In this document: piece after piece, positions 1 to 10,319 of the stretch
Layout: each line of letters starts with the position of its first letter
How positions within the stretch are numbered: position 1 is the first letter of the stretch
Origin: Entomortierella parvispora
Lineage: Eukaryota > Mortierellomycota > Mortierellomycetes > Mortierellales > Mortierellaceae
Assembly (NCBI GenBank): GCA_963573315.1
Contig: OY752140.1
Span: 1,860,001 to 1,924,000 of the forward strand
Length of the DNA: 64,000 nucleotides
Direction of reading: 5' to 3'
Notes under the pieces: model-generated
Told to the model about the DNA's origin: nothing
Database searches by the model: none
Seen by the model: only the letters and a program-made list of their open reading frames with translations
Position numbers and translations under genes: made by a program

Positions 1-2494
1 AGCTCTAGTGGATCTGGTAGTCGGGTTTCTCATGGCCTCGGAGGAAGACGATTCACGGGCCAAAGTACCTGAAGTTCTGGATGCATTTGCAGAGGTTCAG
101 AATCCACAAACAACATCCCCGTACTTTATGGCTACAGGTCGATTCACTCTGAAGGATTTGGTTCTCTCTAGACTGAAATCCCGCTCTCAGCCTACTGTTA
201 TTGCAACTCTGAAACTGCTCAACACAGTTATCACTCGCCACTGCAAGTACTCGCTCAAGCTTTTGACTATCCAGGTGGACATCAACGCTACATCTTTCAG
301 TCAGCTTGCAGAGTCTCCACCGAGAGAGCTTTCGAAAGATGTCCCCTTGATTAACCACCATGCTCACGAGTTGGACCTCTTTTTTGCCCTTGTCGCCACC
401 ATCAATCCCTACAACACTGCCGATATTTTCTCCAATGGCTACGAATCCTATCTTCGAGATGCGGAATGTTCAGTCGAGACCCATCAATGTTTCTTGAGAA
501 GTAAGGAAACAGTGCACCAAAAGGCACCCGGAGTCATGTCGGAAGTCGAGCGCAAGAAGCAACGGCGACGAAGCATGAAGTACGGACATCGATTGGACCT
601 CCCCGACGATCAGTCTGGAGACGCATTCTTGAAGGAACAGGAAAAAATTGTTGAAGCCTTGAGTGTGCTGAGCTGCTGCGACAAACCCCATGGGACGGGA
701 GAACACCTTATTCAAATGCATCGACTCTTGCCTTCGGACCCTCTGCTGCAGATCCTTCTCGGTACTCTGTCCCACTTTTTTGCGCATACCGTCGAGCTCA
801 ACTTGGCTCTCACGGGAGTAATTACGTCCTTGGCTGTTTGTCCCTATCGGTCCTTGGAAGGTTGGCTCCTGTTCAGAAGTACCGACATCAAGAGGCCTGC
901 AATTGATCGAGGATCAGAAGAAGACTCGGAAATTGACTCGCCTAAGGATACTCTCTCTATTGGGGCTAGTATGTTTGCGCAACTGGACGCTGCTCGACAA
1001 AGTCCTAACGGCGACGATTCGGACGATGAAGAGACCCTCCCATTTTATCTCTCACGTGGATTCAACAAGGCTGTTCAGGACAACCCCACAATGTCTGAAC
1101 CCCCAGCCTTCAAATCTTTCCCTCCATTCTTCACGATGCTTCGGACCCTCACCCAACAGGTCGACTATTACCGCAGCGAGATTGATGGATTTGACGAGTA
1201 TCTAGCAGAGAGAAGGAGAGGTCTTTTGCCTCCGGTGGAGGTCTACAATAGTCTATCACAGAGCACTGGAACCCTGTCTGAAAGCAATACCTTCAACCCT
1301 GGTCACCTATATGGGTCAAGTGATTCCTTTATGACCTTGACAGGAGATGCACTTGGCGGTCAGGCGAGACCATCTACTCCAAACACAATGTCACTCTCGA
1401 CACCCAATTTCATGGCCAGCAGTGGAGGCGCCTCGACTAGTCCTCGAAACGTCGCCAGTGGTGGTCAGTCCGGACCTGCTTCGAGAGTGACGTCTCCCAC
1501 GCCTCAAAGATCCATGTCCAAGACCCCAGTTCAAGGCAGTAGCCTGTCCAATCCAGTGGCGATGATCAAGATGAATTCTCCTAGGGCTAGAAAGAGCAGC
1601 TCTCCTTCGAGTTTGATGTCGACCCCCTCCAACATGTCCTTCCTGGCCCCTCCAGGAGTTGGCGCCAAAAGAACCTTCAAGTCCAACAGTGCCAGTCCAT
1701 TAGCTGTTACACGCCAGTCTTCTGGACCCAATGACGGTGGTCAAAGTGAATCGCAGCAATTGCAACTTCCTTCCAGGAACATGACCACATCCCCGGTGCC
1801 TATCTCGCAACCAAAGGCTCTTTGGTCGCCATCAGCAGCAAGATCCGCAGTCCTTGGAGGAATGGCAACTGCTGGGGGCCTCTCCAATGCATCTTTGTCC
1901 TCTTTGGCAGGCAGTGCAGCTCAACCAGTCCAGAACACGAGCACTAGCTCCTTTTCATTAGGCGGCAGTGGTGTAGCTGCTGGTAGCAACGCCGCGATTG
2001 CAGGATCAAGCCAGCTTGCATCCTTTGGAATCAACCCCTTGGCCAAGATTATGGATACTATGATGATCAAGCCCCTCTTCCCTGATGGATTTGTCGATGA
2101 CTCGGACAGCGATGCAGAGGAAGGACTGGATATTTATATCAGCGACGATGACGACGAAGGGAGCAATGATGGAGAGGGATCTTTGAGTGGCGAGGACGAT
2201 GATGATACGGACGAAGCGGACCGCGAGCTCAATTCAGATCTGCAGGAACCAAGGCGGAAAATCAAACATGTTCGCAACAAATCCAACACTAGAGTATCCA
2301 AGACACCACAAAGGCCTCGCCAACACCATCGAGGGTCTAGCAGGAGTGTGAACAAGAAGCAGGCTACAGAAAAGATGATCACGTTGACTCAGCTCTTGAC
2401 AAACGTTGTGATTCTAGAGGAAGTTGTCAAGGAAGTGGTGGCGATTGCTCAGGTCCGCAAGGGACTTGGTGTGGACAAGGTCCGATTCTTATAA
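1..2494 (+). CDS. FHIP: FHIP-family protein (FTS/Hook-interacting protein), 5' partial
   Basis: The reading frame is open from the window edge, so the true start lies upstream; about 830 residues are visible. The first ~120 residues form a helical repeat region (segments such as VIATLKLLNTVITRHCKYSL and LINHHAHELDLFF) characteristic of the FHIP/RAI16-like family. In animals and Aspergillus, FHIP acts with FTS and Hook to couple dynein to early endosomes. The conserved N-terminal half (to ~residue 400) is followed by a long Ser/Pro/Gly-rich low-complexity linker. An acidic stretch (DSDSDAEEG, DDDDEG) comes next, then a conserved C-terminal helix (TQLLTNVVILEEVVKEVVAI). No intron is needed in the visible part. 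A T-rich 3' UTR follows the stop, and the gene is convergent with the next one 220 bp away. Family assignment is from recognised sequence pattern; cargo and partners are inferred. Confidence 0.85.
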   Translation, partial: ALVDLVVGFLMASEEDDSRAKVPEVLDAFAEVQNPQTTSPYFMATGRFTLKDLVLSRLKSRSQPTVIATLKLLNTVITRHCKYSLKLLTIQVDINATSFSQLAESPPRELSKDVPLINHHAHELDLFFALVATINPYNTADIFSNGYESYLRDAECSVETHQCFLRSKETVHQKAPGVMSEVERKKQRRRSMKYGHRLDLPDDQSGDAFLKEQEKIVEALSVLSCCDKPHGTGEHLIQMHRLLPSDPLLQILLGTLSHFFAHTVELNLALTGVITSLAVCPYRSLEGWLLFRSTDIKRPAIDRGSEEDSEIDSPKDTLSIGASMFAQLDAARQSPNGDDSDDEETLPFYLSRGFNKAVQDNPTMSEPPAFKSFPPFFTMLRTLTQQVDYYRSEIDGFDEYLAERRRGLLPPVEVYNSLSQSTGTLSESNTFNPGHLYGSSDSFMTLTGDALGGQARPSTPNTMSLSTPNFMASSGGASTSPRNVASGGQSGPASRVTSPTPQRSMSKTPVQGSSLSNPVAMIKMNSPRARKSSSPSSLMSTPSNMSFLAPPGVGAKRTFKSNSASPLAVTRQSSGPNDGGQSESQQLQLPSRNMTTSPVPISQPKALWSPSAARSAVLGGMATAGGLSNASLSSLAGSAAQPVQNTSTSSFSLGGSGVAAGSNAAIAGSSQLASFGINPLAKIMDTMMIKPLFPDGFVDDSDSDAEEGLDIYISDDDDEGSNDGEGSLSGEDDDDTDEADRELNSDLQEPRRKIKHVRNKSNTRVSKTPQRPRQHHRGSSRSVNKKQATEKMITLTQLLTNVVILEEVVKEVVAIAQVRKGLGVDKVRFL

Positions 2495-2714
2495 GTAAAA
2501 ACACATCTTTCTTTGTTATTCTTTTTTTTTTTTTTTTGTTTTCGTTTGAATGAGGTACTGTAAAATGAAGTAGGGGTATTATAGCATTGCAATGCGATGA
2601 AAAGGTATTGATGAATTATTAAGATATAAGATAGAACTACAAAAGAAAAAGAAAGAAAGGGATCTGATCTTGTCCTGGCTGATTTGTCGATGCACTCGAT
2701 GCTATGGGGGAGGT

Positions 2715-4985
2715 TTACTGTTTCCGGAACTGCTGATGTTGCTGTTGTTGCTGTTGTTGTTGCTGTTGACGATGAAGCAAATGGATTTCAGCTTCCACCT
2801 CTCTTTGCTGCTGAATCAACCTAGCCATCTTTTTTTCCGGGTCTTCTCCTTCTTGCTTGATATCCACCAGATCACAGGCATCTCCTTCCAACGTTGGGAC
2901 AACGTTGTCCGATGAAGAAGAACGTAATGGGGGAGAAGGCGTTGGGTCAAAATGCAAAAGCTGACTGGTACTCGCACCCGTGCCCAAGAAACTTCCGTTT
3001 GCAGACTGGTGCTCCTCTAGATCCAAGCCCAGACCGACAGTCATGTCCAGGCCGTTCAGACTACAGGAACTTTGATCGGCCTGAATACTCTCTGGCGAGG
3101 TTGTCATTGTCGTTGTCGTTACCAAAGAGAAGAGACTTGACGGGCCAATAGGGCTCTGTTGGTGAGGATGACGGAGATGGGACCACGGCATGGAACCAGT
3201 CGTAGGAGAGCCATTGAGCCCTAGGCCATTCATTCCTTGTAAGGGATGGGGTACAGAACTCCACTCTGGTAGGGAAGGAACCGTTGGACCGGAGGTGCTC
3301 ATGATAGGCGCCACTGTCATTGTTGGCAGAAATGGGGTAGGTTCCGACAATTGTGGCGTGTCCGTGGAGGAAGAACGAAGCATCGGTTGAGCACAAGTCA
3401 GGGCAAAGGCAGATGCTGTCTCAACCGTAGTCCGGAGTGCCGAGTTTAGAGAAGAAGACGAGATCGAAGACATGGAACAGGGTGATGGATAGACGTAAGG
3501 GTACGTCGTCACATTTGACCACGGTCCCGATGTGAGTTCGGGTGTAAAAGCAGGGCTTGCGGACAAAGATACCATTGCAGAAACTGAGGGTGGAGGACTT
3601 GTTGGTGCGTAGGGATGCCACCAGATAGGCAACGAAGGCCGTCGCTCGGACCGGATTGGACGACCTCCCCATTGGGGTGGAGTGGCAGGCGAGGCAACTC
3701 GGGAGTAGCTCCCACTCGGACCGTTTGGTGGCGTTTTTGTCACGGCAGACGACTTGCGCGACAGGTGCTGCTGCTGCTGATGGTAATGCTGTACTGGCCC
3801 AGTCGCCAGCGGTGGAGCCAACGGCGGAAGAGTGGACGTCAGCGCCGACGAGGACACGGATCTGGAGATAAACGGCGATTTGGGAGCCTGCGGAAGCGAG
3901 CGCACACGTAGGCGAGGACCTTGACGTTCGGGGAGATTTTGCGTATACCTGATCACCTGCGGTCCCAAGTCTGACTGCGGCTGGGGGAACCGCTGTAGGT
4001 GATGATGCATCTGCAATTGCTGCTGGTTCTGGTGCTGGTGCTGATGCTCACGAAGCCGTTGTAGTTGTTGTCTTGCCATCAGGATGGCTTCGGCAGCGGC
4101 CTTGCTACCACCTTTTGGTCGACCTCTTGGTTTTGGACTAGCGTCTCGGCAAGTCTTGGCCTTGGAGGGATGTTTACGGCAACTTTGGCAAGGTCGACCA
4201 CTGTCACATTTGATGTGGGACCGTTTACAACTAGAACAAGCCGTTACAGAGGGAATCATGGAGGACGAGGAAGGGTCGTCGTAATTGAGGGAGGTGGGAG
4301 AAGACATGGCAGAAGACGATGCCGAACGCGAAGAGTAGCTCGGGGTCGGTGAAGAGGAAGGGCCTGAGGATGGAGACCGGTGTCGACCTGCAGTAGCTTG
4401 TGACGGAGCAAAAGGGTAAAGGGTACTCCCAAGACTCGTACCAATGGAGACGTTTTCAGAGTTCCCAGGCACAAAAGGGCCTGCGAGGGCGAACCCAGTC
4501 GAGGCTTCGTTGTGGCCAGCAAAGAGTGAAGACGTCGCGGGAGCTCCTTGGATGCTGCCAGCCCCTTCATATTGAGGAAAGAGGTCGAGGTCTTGCGTTT
4601 CGTGGCCGGTGGCATAGAACGGTGGGTTGAATTGAAAGTCTTGGTCTTGCAGTGGTTGCTGGCGATAGTGGGGGTATTGTAGCTGCATGCTTTCGAGAAC
4701 GCGCTCAGGGGTCATCAGCGGTGCAGATTGGACTTCTGATTCTCTGGATCCAAAGCCCATCGACACGACAGGTGAGGTCTGATAGAGATGTGTGGTAGAT
4801 GAGGATGGAGAGTGTTGTGTTTGTGTTCTAGCTGTGGGTTGGTTTACTTTCAGTGATGCAGAACTGGGAGATGATGAGGACGTAGGAGGTTCCTGTCGAG
4901 GATGCATTGGCCCAAAGCTATAGCCAAAGACTCTAGCGTCGTTTCCGGGATATGAAATGGGGACTTTGTCGGATATGGTTGTCAT
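2715..4985 (-). CDS. Zn(II)2Cys6 transcription factor with poly-Gln tail
   Basis: Single-exon 756-aa protein. The binuclear zinc cluster lies at about residues 250-280, with spacing C-x2-C-x6-C-x5-C-x2-C-x9-C (CSSCKRSHIKC then CQSCRKHPSKAKTC). It is followed at once by an AT-hook-like basic motif PRGRPKGG. Zn2Cys6 proteins are fungal DNA-binding regulators. No fungal-specific middle homology domain is recognisable, so the target pathway cannot be told. The rest is Ser/Pro/Gln/His-rich low complexity. The C-terminus is a coiled-coil-like segment (VEAEIHLLHRQQ) running into a Gln tract coded by an impure CAG/CAA microsatellite near 2730-2775. The start MTTISDKV at 4985 is the first in-frame ATG of the frame. 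The cluster sits mid-protein rather than at the N-terminus, which is less usual for the class. Confidence 0.9.
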   Translation of the reverse strand: MTTISDKVPISYPGNDARVFGYSFGPMHPRQEPPTSSSSPSSASLKVNQPTARTQTQHSPSSSTTHLYQTSPVVSMGFGSRESEVQSAPLMTPERVLESMQLQYPHYRQQPLQDQDFQFNPPFYATGHETQDLDLFPQYEGAGSIQGAPATSSLFAGHNEASTGFALAGPFVPGNSENVSIGTSLGSTLYPFAPSQATAGRHRSPSSGPSSSPTPSYSSRSASSSAMSSPTSLNYDDPSSSSMIPSVTACSSCKRSHIKCDSGRPCQSCRKHPSKAKTCRDASPKPRGRPKGGSKAAAEAILMARQQLQRLREHQHQHQNQQQLQMHHHLQRFPQPQSDLGPQVIRYTQNLPERQGPRLRVRSLPQAPKSPFISRSVSSSALTSTLPPLAPPLATGPVQHYHQQQQHLSRKSSAVTKTPPNGPSGSYSRVASPATPPQWGGRPIRSERRPSLPIWWHPYAPTSPPPSVSAMVSLSASPAFTPELTSGPWSNVTTYPYVYPSPCSMSSISSSSLNSALRTTVETASAFALTCAQPMLRSSSTDTPQLSEPTPFLPTMTVAPIMSTSGPTVPSLPEWSSVPHPLQGMNGLGLNGSPTTGSMPWSHLRHPHQQSPIGPSSLFSLVTTTTMTTSPESIQADQSSCSLNGLDMTVGLGLDLEEHQSANGSFLGTGASTSQLLHFDPTPSPPLRSSSSDNVVPTLEGDACDLVDIKQEGEDPEKKMARLIQQQREVEAEIHLLHRQQQQQQQQQQHQQFRKQ

Positions 4986-7900
4986 AACGATCGACAGCTA
5001 ACGCGTCGGAATTACTAATTCTTGTTTTTCGGGGAGACAGGAGCAAGTTCTTGCTGACGCGAACTGGAATGACCGGTATATTAGTTGTGCTTGGGGCACC
5101 TTTCGAGTATGGATGCAAAAGGACTAAGTCAAGTGGAGGAAGAGAAAAACAGAGTGAGAAAAAGAAAAAGGTTACAGGGAGGTGGAACTAGTAAATTTAT
5201 GAAAGGAATGGAAGGCAAAAAAGGATGGAAGGCAGTGGTGCTGCAGAAGCAATTGGATTTCCCAATTTGCCAACCTCGTGCAGTTGTACCTGATTTTCAC
5301 CCTTGGGGGAGAAGAAGGGGAGAAGAAGAGAGTAACGGGAGGTGATTATCAGGAAGGGCTACAGGAGATGAGTCGAGGGGTTGAAGGATGGAAGAAGGGT
5401 CGATCCGTGAGAGCTGGGAGAGTGGACAAAGGAAGACCGAGAGGGTGACCAGATATTGGTAGCAATGTCTCAATGACATCCAAACACACCTCCTCTTCCT
5501 TGTAAGAGGTTCCCAACCTTCAGTCCCCATGCATGCACGCCCGAGAATAACAATGAGATCAATGGAGAAGGTCAAAGGGTGGAAGGCAAACCCGTCTTTT
5601 GTTTTGATTTGTTGAGCAACAAAACACAACAAATCGAGTGAGGGAGAGCAAGGAGAGGTAGGAAGAGGAATGGGATTGTTTGCGCTTTTGGTAGCCCTCA
5701 GGAACGATAGGACAGAAAGGAGGATGTGGGACCAATGGTTCCAACATAAAGGAACACGTATAAAACACTACGAAATAACAGCTCTCGTAAGCAAAAAAAA
5801 GAAAAAGAAAAAAAGGAGTTGTACGCAGTGCTTACTGGCTTTTTTTTTTCTGCTGCAGAGTTAGGCTGCTCCGTATGCCTTGTTCTTTGACGTCGACTGT
5901 TTGCTCGCTTTAACACCCAACTCCTTGGCTAGGGCAAAGTCGCGGTCTCTTCTCTATGGTGCAGGCAGTGCGCTGTTGATAGTGTGGAAAGGCGAAGGGT
6001 GGGCTGTACGATAGGAATGTGGCTGTTGCGAAGGACGGCGTTGCGTGTTTTGCGTGTCAAAGAAGGTGTGCGTGCAGGGTGTGCGTGTTCAGGAGGGGGG
6101 ATGGATGGAGGGAGGGAGTTAATTGCTGGACGAGCAGAGTGAGAGGGAGTGAAGGTGATGAGGCAGAGTGTCGTATGGGGGCAGCGTTTGTGGAAGAATA
6201 GTATACAGCCAGTATAGAGGAAAAGATCATAAAAACAGAGGAGACGCAGGAAGAGAATGAGAGGGCAGTCTAGGAGAGGGGGAAAGAAAGAAAAGAGAGA
6301 AAAATCGGTTGCAGCAAAGGTTCTTTGGTGCCTTTTATACTTCTGTTGATGGCAAGAGGCGGACAGGCTCGGTCGACGTTGTTGACGGAAAAGCCATTAT
6401 TGTCGGCCGCGCTTCTTGCTATTCAACAGAGCAGTGACTGAATGAACTACGTGTGATACCCCCAACCAGATTCGAACGGGTTCGTTGAGGGCACCGGTTT
6501 TGGCCCTTGTCTACTTCTTGCCCATGCAAGCTCACTTATTGAGGCGACCATTGCTGATTATTGACATTGGCATCGACATAGAAGGCGCGCACCATGGGCC
6601 CATGAAATCGAAGTAAGTTATTTCCCTCCCGCCAAAACAATTTGAGAAATATCTCTGCATGCATGACAAACAGACAAACAAGGACAGGGACTGACCGTCC
6701 AGGCCAAAAGTCTCAAGAGGGTGGCCCATGGTCAGAGTGTGAGTGAGAGCATCACTCACTCTCATAAGCAAAAAAAAAAAAAACAAGGACCCCAAGTTGC
6801 CCGACCGCATTGTGTGTAACTCGACAGAGTCGAGTCACCCTCAAGCATTGAGTTACAACAACGTATTAATACATACTCAGTGTCTATTGAACATGGACCA
6901 TGTACGAACCTAGAAGCTGGCAGGACTGTGCCTGCATTCAGATGCCAAAATTATACAATAGAAACAGAAAAAAAAATCGACACATCACGTTGGGATGCAG
7001 GACCATCGAGACTTGCTCCTCTCTTTTCTCTTTTTTGCCCCTTCGTCGTGAGGACAGTTTGAGTAGAACATTAAAGTCGCCACCGAGAGGAGAACCTGAG
7101 TCGTTCACTTCGTTCGGCTCTCAGTTTATGGTTTCCCTGGCCAATCACCGCCGTTCTGAATAACGTGTGTATGGCTTTGCTAGGGTCATGGCCATACCCC
7201 CCAACCTTGACAATCCCACCTCTCTGGCTCTATAAACCACAGCAGCCTCACTGGATAATCTCGCTTTTATCCTATCAAGATGCCGTACCGCCCGATTCCA
7301 GAGTAGGTTTGTAAGATGGACGTGTCACCCACAGAAGTGAGTAAGCCAACTGTGTAAAGTGAGCCCAAGGATGTATGTACTTCTCGATCATTATTGCAGT
7401 TAAACGTCTGAGCGCCAGGGCTTTCCGCACAGCTACTCTGGGAGAGCAATAAACGCGAGGGTGTTATTATTAGGGTCACCTGAACAACCCAGCGACCACC
7501 CTTCCTTCCCATTCCGCTCTCGCAATCAACCTCTCCAGCTCAACCCCACGGGATAATCCGAGAAAACATAGTAGACTAGAGAGAGTGGACGGGAAAACGA
7601 TCATTTCCCTGTCAAAGTGCATCGATTGCCTGCATGATTGCATCCATCCAACAGCCAGACAACAAACGGGCACGTACGACATTTTTACCCCTTCTTCGTT
7701 CCGCGGAATGGAACGGTCCACTCAGGTCGCGATTTGGCAAATGGGGTGACTGGCCCTGTCTTCTGGGCACAGCTCACGCAAGCACCTCTTTTCTCTCCTT
7801 CCCTTCCTTTGAAGATTTCCCGCGCAAATTTATTCTTTGTTTGTCGTCGTGATAGCATCACCTGTCAGCATGCCCCCTTGGTCCCGTCTTCCTTCGTCCA

Positions 7901-9668
7901 TTCTTTTCTTCCTTTTCTTAATTACATTTCCTACACCAATTTATGACGCACTCTCTTTGGTTCAAGCCGCTACGATCGCAAGGTCGGAAAAGTGGTGGTA
8001 ATCAACAAAAGAAGGGAGACGGAAAAGAGGAACGGGCAAAACAAAATAAATATGCATCCTGGCGTGCGTGCCTCGATCCTCAACCATACCATGCATTGCA
8101 CCAAGGGATGGGTCTTGGCTTGTCGTCGTCCTAGTGGTCCATTTCCCAAGTTACACCAAATCACGCACCATCAACAAAAAAAAATGGCGGGAAAGTCAAA
8201 AATGGGACGGCCCCACCACTCCCTCCTCCTCTCTGTCGCTTAGGGTGTCATGACCCTTGGTCCACTTGCCGCCCTCGAGGCGGAGAGTGAAGGAGGGGGA
8301 GTCATCCATGACTCGCGCAAGGAGCCCACCTTCGCAGCACGTTCTCACACCCACCTTTGCTTTTGTTTTACGCAAATTGGAACGCGAGCTACCTGTTGCA
8401 TTAACATTTTCCTTATGATAGTAAAAGGAAGCAAGTGGGTGTTGGATGGAACTTACAACCAACAAACAACGACCGGCTTCGCTGATTCGAACGGGAATGA
8501 ACACGACAACGACTGTGTGTCTTTTTGACTGCAAACATTCCATGACAGAAACTAATGCAGGAATAAACAGTCATGGGCGTATTGTCGCGACAGACATAGA
8601 TGGCGAGATAGAGAGTATGACTAAACCATCCGATAACCAAAGGTGTGCCTGAAGAGGATGAGAAGAGTAGAAGACGATGTGCGGTCGAGAGAGATACCGC
8701 GCGCTGTTGCCTCTAGCCCTGCGTTCGAGGCCCGTACCCTGTCCTGATTGTACTCCCTCGGACAGCGTGCTCAAAGCGTGCCTCTCCCGCCTTCTTGCAA
8801 TTGAGCACCAGCCCATCCATGCACGCCTCTGTTGTTTGTTTATACTCACCTCCCTTCCTTGCAAGAAAGAGAAGACAGGATCTTTTCCTTCCTCTGTTCC
8901 TGGCTTTTCCCTATCTTGTGCAACTAGTTGCATGAACGGCTAGTAGGGGAACAAAGTTCGCGCTCCTTCAGTCGGGTCAACTGTGGGCATTGCTGTTGGC
9001 GACAAGGATAAGGCTGGGTAGGCTCCTTGATGGCCGCAAGGGAAAACCTTGGCTCTTTTAAGTGCCGTGCGATTTCCTTTTCCCGGCCTCAATTGACAAA
9101 GGCACCGCCATCATGGTGGCACCGGCTTTGCTCTGTTTTGTTGCCGTCAGTACGGCGGTCCTCCCCCTCTATCTTGGCTCACTCACTTCGGGGACTTTTT
9201 GCAACACTTGGTCCGCGCTGTGTCATGTACGTGTCGTGCAAAGAAATGAGAGCAAAGAAGACGCGCAATAGAAAGTCAAACACCGAGTTCCCACCCTTTG
9301 ACGCGTCTGCTGCGTGTCCAAGGCAGTACCCTGGAACAAAGCAGAGATCCATCACTTATCAGATAAATTATATCTGGGCTCCCCTCCAATGCTGTTGTTA
9401 TACGACTCGCTTTGTGCTTCGCTTTATCGCCTACTTTATCAACAGAAACCCGTTCTTGATGACTTCAATCATGATGCAGAGGTGTCTCCTACATCAACTT
9501 GGGCTTGATGCTCGTATCCAAATAAAACTATAAATGGGCAGAGGGAGCCCCCTTCCAGAAGACCATCATCCACCTCAACAACGACCAGCAGCGATAACAG
9601 CAGCATCCAATCCGATCCACAGACCAGCAATCCCAACTGCAAACTATCCAACAACAACAACAACAACA
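4986..9668. other. Long intergenic stretch without a recognised gene
   Basis: About 4.7 kb between the start of the zinc-cluster gene (-) and the start of the secreted protein gene (+). It contains purine-rich runs (5130-5400, 6090-6300), several short A or T tracts and a TATA-like CTCTATAAACC near 7230. The open frames present are all under 170 codons, with no recognisable domain, signal peptide or conserved motif. It presumably holds the two divergent promoters and long UTRs. A non-coding transcript or a fast-evolving small gene cannot be excluded from sequence alone. Confidence 0.6.
9529..9535 (+). promoter_or_regulatory. TATA box of the secreted Gly/Ala-rich protein gene
   Basis: TATAAAT lies 134 bp before the ATG at 9669. 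The intervening leader is CA-rich and ends in a run of CAA triplets directly before the ATG, a common arrangement for strongly expressed fungal genes. Assigned by motif and position only. Confidence 0.6.
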
Positions 9669-10100
9669 ATGGCTCGCTTTTTCATCTTGGTCTCTCTTTC
9701 CATGTCAATGGCTCTTCTCGGCAAAGCCCAATCTGTCGTTGGTGTCGCCTCTGGTCTTGGCGTCGGTGCCGGTGTTGGCATTGCTGGAGCAGGAGCTGGC
9801 ATTGCTGGACCAGGAGCTGGCTTTGCTGGACCAGGAGCCGGCTTTGGCAGTGGCTATTCTGACCCGGACTCGACCAATGTCCCAGTCTCGCCCATTGCCA
9901 TCAGTCCCGAGACCGACTTTTTGCCTGTGAACAATGTTCAGCCTATCGTGAACGTGTTCCCCACTGATTTCAACGACTATTCTGGCTTCTCGGGTGCCGG
10001 CTATGGCGCCGGCTATGGTTATGGTGGCGATGACTTTAGTGGAGACTACGGCTATGGCTATGGTGGTGGATATGGAGGCTCGATTCTTGGGTACAACTAA
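9669..10100 (+). CDS. Small secreted Gly/Ala/Tyr-rich repeat protein
   Basis: 143-aa single-exon protein. Residues 1-21 are a clear signal peptide (MARFFILVSLSMSMALLGKAQS, cleavage probably after KAQ). The mature part opens with a GA-rich repeat: GAGAGIAGPGAG is reiterated about every 8 residues as GPGAGFA. A short non-repetitive core of about 55 residues has several prolines and acidic residues. The tail is Gly/Tyr-rich (YGAGYGYGGDD, YGYGYGGGYGG). There are no cysteines in the mature protein. A longer in-frame ATG at 9534 would bury the signal peptide and sits at the TATA box, so the start at 9669 is chosen. Composition resembles silk-like or cell-wall structural proteins. No family is recognised; a wall or extracellular-matrix role is an inference. 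Confidence 0.75.
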   Translation: MARFFILVSLSMSMALLGKAQSVVGVASGLGVGAGVGIAGAGAGIAGPGAGFAGPGAGFGSGYSDPDSTNVPVSPIAISPETDFLPVNNVQPIVNVFPTDFNDYSGFSGAGYGAGYGYGGDDFSGDYGYGYGGGYGGSILGYN

Positions 10101-10319
10101 ACCTCCCCCGGAACCCGTCTCCGCGGCTTCATTCTATGGTTTCGCGATGTTGAGCATTCATTCTTTCTCTTATTCCACAGGCGTCGCAACATCATTCGCT
10201 CATATTACAGATCAAATAAACTGCATGTCCTTCAGACCAAATTTATGGTGGCGGTGGTGAACCATGTGGTTTCCTAAAATCAATTTGTCGACATGTACTG
10301 CTATCTCTGCTAGCAATCT

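Noticed and set aside
2670-2915. Plus-strand Leu-rich frame
   Set aside because: Antisense of the poly-Gln tract of the zinc-cluster protein.
6455-6495. GATTCGAACGGG motif resembling a tRNA T arm (also near 8485)
   Set aside because: On neither strand do acceptor, D and anticodon stems form around it; chance match to the TTCGAAT loop.
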